DNA of 64,000 nucleotides from Delphinus delphis. Its lineage: Eukaryota; Chordata; Mammalia; Artiodactyla; Delphinidae. A program made the position numbers and the translations under genes. Below the pieces are notes generated by a model. The model had not been told where the DNA came from and ran no database searches. It worked only from the letters and a program-made list of their open reading frames with translations. Positions 49,946-61,252 of the stretch are shown piece after piece; position 1 is the stretch's first letter, and every line of letters begins with the position of its first letter. The stretch spans positions 12,289,212-12,353,211 of the forward strand of contig NC_082689.1 of the NCBI RefSeq assembly GCF_949987515.2. The letters run 5' to 3'.

Positions 49946-52904
49946 AATTAATATGCATATGGTTGTAAGAATGGAAAAATGACTCAGAGCTTTGCCTTAC
50001 CTCTGACTGGTCAATTTTCCTTTTTAGCACACTAGGGAACAAATATCTCAGAAGGAATGTTTAACACAAGTCCAGGTTTGAGGTCAGTCAGTATACTGTA
50101 TATTTGGGCACCACAGCTTTTCATAGTCCTCCTTCTACAACAGAAACAGCAATGTTCTTGGATTATTTCCATTCAGGGCTGGATATAGATTTTGACAAGA
50201 ACTTAAATCCAGTCCTGGACAGCTAAGGTAATGTGGATTTCTGAAACTAACTCAGTTGTATCCAGACTTTGGGGCTGCACTCAATGGAAATGCCTTGACT
50301 AATGTGAGCAGTAAAACAAAGCTATGGGAATGCACTGAGTAGAATACAAAATTGAAGGAAGACTTGAGCAGCAAGATGTCTGGAAGGACAGGTATCTTAG
50401 AAACAGGCTCTTATGGTTACCACGTTAGGGTTCCACCATTGGCTGATTCAACTCCAACCACTTTTTGTACCTCAGAGCTAAAGATTACATGTCCCAGGAG
50501 ACCAGATCTGATTGGCTAACAAGTCACAGGCTCATCCCTGTGATCGGGGTCCTGTGATTGGCAGTTCCACTAAACCATGTGAAGTAAGAAAGTTCCACAA
50601 ATAAAGATGGTACTATTACCAAAAGGCAGAAGAAGGAAGCTGGACAGATAGCCCAGAAAACTTCCTCTAAACTCTCCATGTAAGCTCATCCTCCAACCAC
50701 AGTGACCTGACCAAAAGTTTGTTATTTTTGCCTTTTAGAACCCACCTTCTCTTTTGGTATCAGTGTCCCCATATTTTGGGGGAAACCCTCTCTACATTCA
50801 TTTGGTGTGAGTGGAGCTCCAGGTGTGCATAGGAGACCCCAGCCAGGTTAATTCAAACCAAGGAGTTTTCAGGTTTTTTCTTGGATGTATTAGAGGAAAA
50901 GTATTTTTTTTTTTAATCTTCTTGAGGTTGCTAAGAATGTAGGGTATAACTCTTGAAAGTCTAATTTTCACACAAAGGAAAGAGCTTGGAGTGTGTGAAG
51001 CCAACACAGAGGACATCAGAACCGAGGAGGGAGGAGAAAAAGACTGAGCCATAATGATGTCATTTGTGTCCCAAATCTGACCCCAATTCTGGGTTTTACA
51101 GTTGAATGAGCCTCCTTTCTTTTCCCTTCCTTCCTGCTTTTCTCTCTTCCTTCTCCTCTGCCTTATCCTTCTTTTCCCTTTTCTTTGGCTTAATTAAGTG
51201 TGAATTGTAGTTTCTGTCACTTGCAACCAAAAGAACTCTGAGTAATTTGGAGAGAGAGAGAGAGGAAGTGAGAGAGAGAGAGAGGGAGTTTCACTCATAA
51301 ATAGTGAGGACAGCAGAGTCCCCAGCCTCGTTTCTGCTAATGCAAGTTCTGCTCTGGTGCACACAGTGAGTACCATCTTCTGCCTCCTCTTCAGAGGCCA
51401 CACGGTGTGTCTGGTGTTCTAGTTTTCATCCCCTCCCCCAACTCAGATTGACTGTGTCCAATCCCTGGTGTTCCCTGTTATGGCTTCTTGAACTGTCTCC
51501 CTACTCTTCCTGTGCCTGTTTTGACAGTTACTGTCACTGTCTCAAAAGTTGCAAATGTTTCTCACTGTTGCTTTGAGAAGTGGGAATCGTGCAGAGAGAG
51601 GTGTTATCTGTCAGCAAAGCAGCATTGTGAGATTGGCTTGCCAAGTTGGTGAGACTCTTCAAGTTGTTTCCCTCAGGGTGTGGAGCTTTGTGAAGGTCTC
51701 TTTTACTTTGCTGTAAAGGGGTCAAGTGCATAAAGGCACATGTGCCTGCTGTGTGTGCAGACAGCACCTGCCTGAAGCAGCCTGGGTCACAAGGACTGCC
51801 TGCATGGGAACTTAGCATTATCCATCACTTTTGCTACAGATCCCAGCTTCTGCTTTGAGAAAGTGATTTGACAAGCTGAGGCCGTGATCTGAGCTGTGGC
51901 TGAACTAGGAAAGAAAAAGTTGCAAGAGGGCTTCTCAGGGCTTCCTTGTTTATCCTGGAGCCAAGCTATTGGCATGGATGTAATTTCTCACCCACCTCGG
52001 ATACAGCAGCCGAATGACTGTTAGAATGATTGGTGACTAAGTGGAGTGGAGCTAGTTGAGGGTAATGTAGAACATCGATTTTATGGACTTCAATATATTG
52101 TTTTGATGGACAGGTGGCCTTGCAAGTCCATTCCCATGAATGTGGGATGCTGTTTGTTATACATTCACGGAAGTGAGTGTGTATCTCTGCCGTGACATGT
52201 TCATGGTTTTTATTATGATCAAGTCCTTTGTCTGAATTGATAGAACCATGTTGTTTGGAAGCCCAAATGACAGCAGCTGTTTTTTTGTTTGTTTAAAACA
52301 AAGTGAGTTGCTAAATCTCTTATGAGGAAATACTGCAATTATAAACAGAAAGCTCCCCAAACATTCACTTACTTAGAATTTATAAAGTTATTCTTGCAAA
52401 AGGTATTCTGGTAGAGCTCCCAGGAAGAGCATGCAGAGTGCTATTAGAATACATTACGAGGTTCAGAGGGTATTTTGGAGAAAGCTTCTAGAGGAGAATG
52501 ATTTGGGGAAAGGAAATAAATGTTAGCCAGGCAGAAAAAAAACCAAAAAAAGAAAAAAAGTACAGCAAGAGCATTATAGGTAAAAGGAACAACAAAAATA
52601 AATGCAGTCTTTCCAAACATTTCTGTAACCTTTATAAGAATTATTCATAGGAACAAGAGATGCAACAGAAAACTCCTTGATAAATTTTCTCCTACAATAA
52701 TATGAGAAATTGGTGTTACATTTCCAGTGAAAGTTTGCTGTCACTTAATCGCTTTAAAGAGAAAACATTGTCCTATGTAGAGCACACTGTTAGTCTTCGG
52801 CTGTAACTTCTGAGGGGTGTTACATCCATCTCCGGGGATGTGGCCATGGAGCTGTGCTCACACGTAAGGAAGCTCATTGTCTTTCAATCCCTGCAGGATA
52901 TAGA
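49946..52904. other. Unique DNA, no gene seen
   Basis: 50385-50700 has the feel of an old repeat (GATTGGCTAACAAGTCACAG, ATCCCTGTGATCGGGGTCC) but I cannot assign it. 51115-51185 is CT-rich, and 51250-51289 is two GA runs. The remaining sequence shows no repeat or coding exon. Confidence 0.45.
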
Positions 52905-53075
52905 GAAGTCAGACCCATTTCACCATCTACTAGCTCTGTGATTTTTGTAAATTGTCTACTTCATTTGAGTCCTTTTTCTTCATCTGTAAAATGGAGCTAA
53001 TAATGGTCTCTACTGAGTTCTTGCTAGGGTTAAATGAAAAATTACATTTAAAGGGCTTATCACTCTTTCTGGAGA
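52905..53075 (+). mobile_element. MIR SINE
   Basis: CACCATCTACTAGCTCTGTG, CTTTTTCTTCATCTGTAAAA, TGGAGCTAATAATGGTCTC, AGGGTTAAATGAAAAATTAC and AAAGGGCTTATCACTC. Confidence 0.8.
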
Positions 53076-53304
53076 AAGAAGAAAAATGAAGCACTTAATC
53101 CTTAAATAAAATCAAATAATAATAAAAAATAATCATAAGGAAAGCATGGGAAATGGTATAAGGCAGATAAAAGCAAAAAGTATGAATTAAACAGAAAAGC
53201 AGTTGACTTGATAAACTCAAGACATTTTTATATCAGACAAAAATGTTTAATATTCAAGTTTAGCAATAACTGGAGGAAACACAAAACACAATGTTATATA
53301 TTAA

Positions 53305-53790
53305 ATGCTTTAAAACACTCCTGCGCTGTGATCCAAGATTTCCACTTCTAGAAAATTCTTGTGAGGAAATAATTACGGAAGTACATAAAGAGTCCCAAGT
53401 ATATGTATTATTTATGTTGGGAAAATAATAGAAACAGCACCCATTAGTTGTACGTAGCTCATTACACAATTATGGCAGAGCCAATCAAAATCTATGAAGA
53501 GTATTTATGGGTATAGAAGAAGACTCATAATAAGGTGTAAAACTAAGTCAAGAAGCCGTACACTTAGATACTTATTTGATTTCTAAAAGTCCATATGAAT
53601 CTATAGTCATAGGGGATGAGTGTGTGTGTGTGTGTTGGGGGGAGGTAATGATGTAGCCCAAGATACTCAGACACACAGTGGAATAAGAGAATTACATAGT
53701 TTGATTTTCTTTTGTATATTTTTAAAACTCTCCTAATTTTGTGCAATAAGCATTTATTGCTTTGGTGTCAGAAAAAAATATAAATACTAG
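53305..53790 (+). mobile_element. Old L1 (L1ME-like) 3' end
   Basis: GATTTCCACTTCTAGAAAAT, AATAATTACGGAAGTACATA, ATTATGGCAGAGCCAATCAA and, at the end, TTGTATATTTTTAAAACTC with GTGCAATAAGCATTTATTGC and an A-run. Follows the old L1 3' layout, diverged. Confidence 0.65.
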
Positions 53791-54804
53791 AAGTTACGAT
53801 TTTTTTCAAGCCATGCCTTAACATGGGAATAATTGAAAATCTCTCTCTTGTTCCCCCTTTCCTCCTTTCCTCCCTCCCTCTCTCTCCCTCTGTTCTTCCT
53901 GTGAGACACTTTACTGGACTGGGTAAAGTCCAAGGATCCTTTCACAAACAAGACTTAGCATGAAGAAACTATTGTTTTTCAAAGCTCAACAAGGGGCTAT
54001 GGGAGAGGGCATTGAAAATATCCATCATTTCCACCCAAACCACTTCTCACATTTATTTCTTCCCTTTATATACCCTGACCAGGTAAGACATCCCACCATA
54101 GTGAGGGCTCTCATGCTATCTACTCTCCTAAACGCACCTTAATCATATTTTTTCCTTCCTGGCCTGGCAGAGTCAAATCATATTTGTATGTATTTGAACA
54201 TTACTTACATGAATAACTGGTTATTTTTTTTAAATCCAGCTGCATATTTTAGTTCCCTCCTCATTTACGAAACTTAAATGGAAGCTTAAGTCCATTCAGC
54301 AGTACGTACTTTGTTCGTTTCCTGAAGCCATCAGAAAAGATCCAGTCTCTAAAAAGTTTCATGAACTTCATACAGTGGATTCATTTCTCTATATGTACTT
54401 ATTTCTTAAATTGGTTTGCATGTCACACTTTTAAGTTTTTGATTTCCTACCTATTTAGTATTGCCTATGTTTTATAGCAAGTCAATCTAAAAGGGCAACA
54501 AAGATGGGGCAGGGGTTGAGTTCCTTGGGTCATCTCAAGGAAAACACTTGATCTTCCTGGACAACAGCATTCTCTTCTGTAAATGGAGAAATTTATTTGC
54601 ATAAATTTTCCCTTGGTTGTTCTAGAAGGATTAAATAGCCAATGTCTGGAAGCAACACGAGCCATTCTGAAAATAAGGCTCTGGGAGCCTATGCTTTTCC
54701 TTCTCAGAAGGGTTTATTGCTTCAGCACTGGGGCTTGCATGCATTGTGTGTACAGAGTTGGGACTGACCTTCCTGGTTCAAGCAAAGAATTTATTTCTTT
54801 AGCA
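53791..54804. other. Unique DNA, no gene seen
   Basis: Contains a CT-rich tract (about 53850-53892). No repeat family or exon recognised. Confidence 0.5.
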
Positions 54805-55058
54805 AACACATATGTAGTGGTTAATATGTGTTAAACACCATTTTAAGCTCTACAAATTTTAATTCATTTAATCCTTGCAATAACACTATAAAATTGGCAC
54901 TATTGTTATTTTCATTTACTGAGGTAAGGAAATGGCCCCAGACTGGTGAAGTAATTTGCCCCAAATCTTGCATTTACTAAATGATAGAGTCAGCGTATAA
55001 ACTCAAGCTACCCGTCTATAGATTTCATGTTTATAACCATGATGCTATGCTGCTTCGA
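54805..55058 (-). mobile_element. MIR SINE
   Basis: Backward MIR: GTTAATATGTGTTAAACACC, TTTTAATTCATTTAATCCTT, GCAATAACACTATAAAATTG, TAATTTGCCCCAAATCTTGC, AATGATAGAGTCAGC and AACCATGATGCTATGCTGC. Nearly complete. Confidence 0.85.
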
Positions 55059-57329
55059 AGGAAATTTTGAGAATTGACTGAAAATAACCCCCACATTATG
55101 TTACTGAGGGGTTTTCTTGGTCTGTTTTAAATAGAAAAACCTACTTGCCTACTTCCTGATTGATAGCCAATATTTATCCCAAACGGAAAGTGATTCCTGA
55201 ACTTAATTTTGCAAGGGTGATTCTTCTTCTTAAATGCCTTCCATGAGCTAATGGAACCCTTCCCATCACATGTACTTGAATGCATTTGAACACACAGATT
55301 GAGAACCGCCAAAAAAGGGAGAGGGAAAGTCCTTTTCCCGATTCATGGAGGAGGAATCTCAGCATGGATCTGTCCATCAGGAGGCTCAGAGTACTCAGGA
55401 AACCTCTCAGGAGATAAGCTGTTTGGAGGATTTTAAATCCACGAGCCCAACAGATTCCCCACCGCGCTGGTGGACAAGATTCACTTGACTCGCCTCTTGG
55501 ATCTCAGTGGAATTAGCTTGGCTGTATATGACATTCAGCATTTTGATCAAAATTAATGTAATGCAGCTGAGATCCAGATAACATTCGTTAATTTTAAAAA
55601 TGTCGCTGTTTTACCTAACATGAAGCTTGGGTTGATCATGATCTTTTTATTTTTTTATTTAAAAAAGTTTTTTTGGGGGGGGTTCAAACAAGTAATGCAA
55701 GGCGAAATACCTGCTTTTTCAATCTAACAAAAGAAATCCTGAAATCGATGTTGCCATCAAGCCATCTCATTTCTTTCTGAATGTGTATGTAAAATTAAAT
55801 GGCATTACCCTCATAATTGACTGTGGGGATCAGAACAAAGCAATCGCCTTGAAATAACTGCTGTGCAAGAGCTATAATAAAGCTTGTGAACATCACCTCC
55901 ATCCTCTGTAAGTGACTTAGGATGACATTCTGAGAGTCGTGGTGGCACTTTACAGTTGGAATTGTTCTTTAATAAACTCTTTCCTCACAACTTACCACCC
56001 CTTCCTCAGTAAGTACCTTCACAATCCATTTAATGGGCAGACAAGCATTATTACCTTTATAATCCAAAGAAAAAATAGCAAAGAGCTAAATTTGAAAAGT
56101 GGTTGTTAGTTAAGGCAAAAAAAAAGAAAATGATAAAGACGGTTAAAAAGCAAACAGAGGAGAAAATAGAACAAAGAGTTGTTTAAAAACTCCTACAGAC
56201 AATGGACAATGCGTCCTACTTTTACTTTAAAATACTTAGATAAGGATAGAATGCCTCTAACCAAATTCCTCTGTTTTTTTTATTTTTCTGGTAGAACAGT
56301 TGGTTTGTGCAGGTGCTTATGAGGTTAAACCAAGAGATTTCGGGTAAATACCTGCTATTGTAATGCCTTATTTAGGCACGATCTATTCAGGTTAGCTCTA
56401 AAGGGCTCGTAGTAGCACACTTGCGTTCTACACTAGCTCTCTGGAAACTGACAGCAGCTCCAACATTTCAGCAGTCTGTGGAGGCTGTGAAATCCAGCCC
56501 AGGGGCAGTGGTGTGTTTCTGCTCTCTGGGTGTCAGCCCTGTTTCCTTTTCGCCTCTCCATCTCATATTTGTTCAACACCTCTTTAAACAATTAATTTCT
56601 TGTATTAATGTTCCTCTGTCTAAAGTACTTAAAATAATTACATTTTCCTGAGTGGATGCTGAGCTTAATTTCAGGAAACTCGTAGAAAATAAAGGATACT
56701 TCTTTAATTTTAATGATATCACTTAGAAACCATTCTTCCACTGGTGAATATTTTTAGAAGGGCTTCTAGAGGTATGCTAAAAGCCATTTAAAAGCTGTTA
56801 TGAAGCAATAATTAATCAATTTCATTTACTCATTAATTATTTATTGACATGCCCAGTGTTGTACTTATTACACACATGTAAAATTTATTCGTAGCTTTTA
56901 CATAGTTTGCTTCTCTTATTATTTCTTACCTAGTATTAACCAGGTTACAAAAAAAGGATTTGACGGGAAGCAGACATAAATGCTAGTTTTCATTAAATTT
57001 TACCTTGGTTAACAGGAATAAAGCAACTCTGATCGCTCTAAGCAAAACAATAAGGCAATTATAAATTCTGGAACTATCAAAGGAACTTGAAACTGCTAGA
57101 AAATTGCCAAGCATCTGTAAGCCTCTAAAGGTTTATATCATCAAAGAAAATACACTTTAATTTTAAAGCAGACTTTGCAATTTACTAATAGTACTAAATA
57201 CAGTGTTTCTAGATGCAGAACATACTGCTTGTAACTTCTGTAAGGCTCACAGAAATCTCAACAAAAAGGGAAACTGGCTGATAGTCAACATGGAGCATAA
57301 AAGAAGAAGAAGCCTCAGGAGCTGAGAGG
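55059..57329. other. Unique DNA with a possible conserved noncoding block
   Basis: No repeat family recognised over 2.2 kb. 55440-56060 is less AT-skewed and rich in motif-like words, including a 14-bp palindrome ATTTTGATCAAAAT (55540-55553) followed by TAATGTAATGCAGC. A poly-T/poly-G stretch lies at 55665-55681. No coding frame is supported. Confidence 0.4.
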
Positions 57330-57560
57330 CAGGTGGCCCATGGTGTGGAGCCTACCTGAGTCAGAATCCCGGCCCTGCCATCATGGCCTATGAGCTGTAG
57401 AGTGCAGATTTCTCCTGTCTGAGAGAGATGATTATGACTATAATAACAGAAATGAACTCATAGGGTTCTAGTGAGGACCACATAGAAAGTACTTAGAATA
57501 GTGTCTAGGAGATAGTAAACATTCAGTAAATGTTACTATTAACAATTATGATTATGGCTG
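57330..57560 (+). mobile_element. MIR SINE
   Basis: GTGTGGAGCCTACCTGAGTC, AGAATCCCGGCCCTGCCATC, GGGTTCTAGTGAGGACCAC, AAGTACTTAGAATAGTGTCT and AAACATTCAGTAAATGTTAC. Both the tRNA-like head and the tail are present. Confidence 0.85.
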
Positions 57561-57632
57561 GTATGGTCACAGGGCACAGGCAGCCTGGACGCTAGTGAGT
57601 AATTTATCTCTGATCAGTACACTCACCTCAAA

Positions 57633-57820
57633 CCTCTTCCTTCCTTCCTTGTTTCTTTCCTCCCTCCCCCTCCCTCCCTCCTTCCCTCCCTCCCTCCCCC
57701 CACTTCCTTCCTCCCTCCCTTCCATCCTTCCTTCCTTCCACCTTTCTCCCATCCTTCTCTCCCACTCTCTCACTTCCCCCTTCTCTGAGTGTGATTCTGT
57801 CTTTTTCTGTTTCCTTTTAC

Positions 57821-57857
<37 letters not shown>
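57633..57857. repeat. Pyrimidine-rich low-complexity tract
   Basis: CCTT and CCCT units (57633-57760), then a less regular part, then a CT run (about 57822-57857). Gives false frames of 93 and 101 codons on the two strands. Confidence 0.93.
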
Positions 57858-59229
57858 ATTCTGCCTCTTCATTTAGTTCAATCTTCCCACCCCGATTTTT
57901 CCCTACCACCTTCTTCCCATTCCCATCAACCTCATTAATGTCCTTCCTCCACTAGTCATGATCTGTTTAAAATGCATTTTTAATTACTTACTCTTTTCAA
58001 GTAATCTAACATTTTCATATTTCTACTTAAAAACTTAGCAAGGGAAGTGTTTTACATCTTGAAAAATAAAGTCCTCAAAACTATTTTAAATTATTTTATA
58101 CATGTCATTGCCTTGGTTGGATATTGTTATTTGTGGAGCAATAACAAACAAAGTTGTCTTCTATTCCACCATGGTAAGACATCAGTGGATTCCTAGCTTT
58201 GAACCTGTAAAGAGAGAGAGAGAACAAGAGAGAGAATATCAGAGAGAGAGAGAAAGAGAGAGAGAGAGATATATAAATTAGGGCTCGTCCAGGGTGTAAT
58301 AGATTAGCACCTGCAGTTGAAACACACAATCAGGAAGCTGGGCTGTGCACAAGAGTCTGGGGCCACATCCCCAAAGCAGCTCCAACCACTGAGCAGGGCT
58401 GGCCAAGTCGAGGCTGGATGGCAGCCATGGCCAGGCATGTGGCAGAAGCAATTCCTGTCCTAGGAGGAGGAGAACAAGAGAACCCCCCATGGCTTTTCTT
58501 CTGGAATATTATGATGGTGGTATTCTTGTATCTTTTAGGTCGACATATTTAGACATTTTTCTCTCTTCTTGCTTGTATCTCAGAGCAACTAAGTAGACCT
58601 TAAAGATGATTCAGGAGAAAGTTCAAGTCCATTCTAGGTGCTTGTACTGTCACTCGTGTTTGGTAAAGCATGTATCTGTATTTGTTTACTTATTTAGTGG
58701 ACGGTCCGGTATACCATGGGGAAAAAGATGCACTTGGTAGACAGGAAACATTTTATTAAAAAATACTTATGATGAAGCTACTTAATGAAAAGTACAAGTT
58801 ATTTTTTTCTCTAAAATATTTTATTTTATCAATATAGCTTTTAATAACACCCAATCCACCCTATTACAGTATAAAGAGAAGTGAAATGGAAACAAAATTC
58901 CCTTTTCCTTTTCCACTGAAAAGCCTTCTACTTGGTACCTACTTCAGTTAGGGATGCCACAAAATGATGCATGGTCTCTCAGTGTCCCATTGTACACTGA
59001 ACAGAATTAAGATGGAAACCTAGACAAGTATCAGAGCTAAATTCACTAGCAGGATAACTTTACATTATAACTCCATTTCTTAATACGTTACGTTTTCATC
59101 AGAATTCTTAATAGAAATAAAGATTAAAGGAGGTGACTTCCAAGCTGCTGTTTTCAAGAACACCTGGTCTCGGATTCTGTCCTGGATCTGACATTTATAA
59201 CATTGCTCACTGCACACGTCCATCCGTTC
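57858..59229. other. Unique DNA plus a GA tract
   Basis: 58208-58270 is a GA-rich run broken by AACA and ATATC. 58280-58490 is relatively GC-rich with a 70-codon minus-strand frame of no recognisable family. No exon supported. Confidence 0.5.
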
Positions 59230-59500
59230 TATGAGCTCGCATTTATAGAGCGTATTTAGCATCATAAAGATCTTTTACATGCATCATGGTATCTTACATT
59301 TGTGGAGTACTTTAGCGTTTATGAAGCACATTCACCTTCATGGTGGCATTTGAGGTTTACAGAAATCTTGTTGTATTAAAGAGGGGGCCCACAGAAGACC
59401 AGCGATATTATAAATCATCCCCAGGTCACACAGGTAAGAGATAACTCAATCTTCTAATGAGACTTCATTTGAATCCAGGGCTTCTGATTTCTTTTCTCAC
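59230..59500 (-). mobile_element. MIR3-like SINE
   Basis: GCATTTATAGAGCGTATTTA, CATTTGTGGAGTACTTTAGC, GTTTATGAAGCACATTCACC, CCCCAGGTCACACAGGTAAG, TTGAATCCAGGGCTTCTG. This fits a backward MIR3-type element. Confidence 0.6.
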
Positions 59501-60342
59501 AGGAAAACACCAACCAACACACACAAAAAAACTTGCAGATTTGTGCAAAGTGGGGACAGTGAACAGAATCTGAAGGGAACAGAACTCATGACATAAAATT
59601 CCTGTGTGCTCGGTGCAGCCCTTACTAGGTGAAGGTAGGTGTGTTGCCCTTTTCCATATTACGTTATTTCAGCTATATGAAGTGCACCAAGATGACACCG
59701 GCATGGCACTGACTTGATTTAGAACTGAGACACACACCTGTTCTTCTAAATATAAACAAATTTGCAACCTGAGCTACTTGCAGTCACTGGAGGGTAATCA
59801 AGTGAAAGCTGGGGCCGGCGCCTGCCTGCAGCCTGACCCTGGGCTTACAAAAGCACAAGGACGAAGAAAGCGTCATGCCAGGCAGGATGTTTGGCATTGC
59901 AATCTGGTGGTCACAGTGACCTTTTATCTCACCAGAGAGATTGTAATTATTAGCTTTATGATCCTTATTGTTATTTTAAAATGTGCTTAGTTTGCTCTTG
60001 TGGTTCAGCTTGTACCCAGCTTGTTGAACTTTCCAGGTCCACTTGGTTTGTATATATGAAAGTTGCCTCAGTTGCCGTGTTTGGAGAAAGCTTATCTGAA
60101 GGGAAATTGTTTGCTGCACTCCAGAACACTAAATTAAATCTATAATATATTTTCAGTGTCCATGTGAAGGCAATATTGTTCCAGAGTCTAGAGTTCCTGG
60201 CTAGTCAAAGTATGTGACTATTCCTCCTTGATACTATGATGCCTCTTTCCATTCTTGCTCAGAGGGAAAGAAATCATACTGGGGCCCTTGGAAATTTCCA
60301 CATTATCCTTAACTGATGGGAGACTACAGAGGCGATGCAAAT
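59501..60342. other. Unique DNA, no gene seen
   Basis: No repeat family recognised. A short GC-rich patch (GGGGCCGGCGCCTGCCTGC) lies near 59811. Confidence 0.5.
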
Positions 60343-60354
60343 GTAAGTAGTCTC

Positions 60355-60562
60355 GGGCTTTCCTGGTGGCGCAGTGGTTGAGAGTCCGCCTGCCGATGCA
60401 GGGGACACGGGTTCATGCCCTGGTCCGGGAAGATCCCACATGCCACGGAGCGGCTGGGTCCGTGAGCCATGGCCGCTGGGCCTGCACGTTCGGAGCCTGT
60501 GCTCCGCAATGGGAGAGGCCACAACAGTGAGAGGCCCGCGTACTGCAAAAAAAAAAAAAAAA
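60355..60562 (+). mobile_element. CHR-2-like SINE, imperfect 12-bp target duplication
   Basis: GGGCTTTCCTGGTGGCGCAG head, GATGCAGGGGACACGGGTTC, TTCGGAGCCTGTGCTCCGC, GAGAGGCCACAACAGTGAG and an A-run. GTAAGTAGTCTC (60343-60354) against GTAAGTAGCCCC (60563-60574), 10/12 matches. Confidence 0.92.
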
Positions 60563-60574
60563 GTAAGTAGCCCC

Positions 60575-61252
60575 GTGGCAGGCGTGTTATGGTGCACATG
60601 ATGGAATGGTACAGAACTGGGGGACTTGATTGATCTGATTGGCCAAAACTCTTAAGATGGTCCAGATTATGATCATAAGTAGGTTCTGAAAGCATTATTT
60701 CTAGATGCTGAGCATCAGCAGAGAAGTCTCTTAATTCTCTTTCAAAATGACTGCCATGCAGTTGCAGAAGATTTGCTTGTTGACATTTTTGAATAGACAG
60801 AAAAGCGCCAACGAATAGTAAAACTGTTGCCATCTTTTGATTTGCTTATATGTTCCTCCATCTTCAACCTGGTAGTTTGATGAATTCTACTAAAATGTCT
60901 TCTAGTGTGAATAGATATATTGAATTCTTGGGGTAAACCCTACTTGTGTATGGTGAAATGTTACATGTTTAGATCGAGATAGAGAGATTGATGGATACAT
61001 GTAGATTGATCTAGCTGAGATAGTGATAGAGCTGGAGTTCAATTCTCCCTTTGAGAGAACCTGCTGCAAAGAGTCACTGGCAGACAGACTCAGCTGCTGT
61101 CACTTGGGAACTACCTTACCATTTGCGTGTGGCCACGCTCTCCCTGGTCTGTGCTCAGCCAATGACTGAGCACAGGAGGAAGATTAAAGCTGGGCATTCC
61201 TGCTCCACCAAGAGGATGAGTCAAAACAATATTACAGCCCAGGGGAGTGGTG
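60575..61252. other. Mostly unassigned DNA with a possible L1 scrap
   Basis: 60900-61000 weakly resembles minus-strand L1 ORF2 (GGGGTAAACCCTACTTGTG). The rest is not assigned; part of 61040-61250 could belong to the ERV that follows. Confidence 0.35.

Noticed and set aside
57567..57876. Lys/Arg/Glu-rich 101-codon and Ser/Leu/Pro-rich 93-codon frames
   Set aside because: Translations of a pyrimidine-rich low-complexity tract.
60324..60833. 169-codon minus-strand frame, the longest in the window
   Set aside because: About a third translates the CHR SINE. The rest has no recognisable domain, and no splice or promoter evidence supports it.
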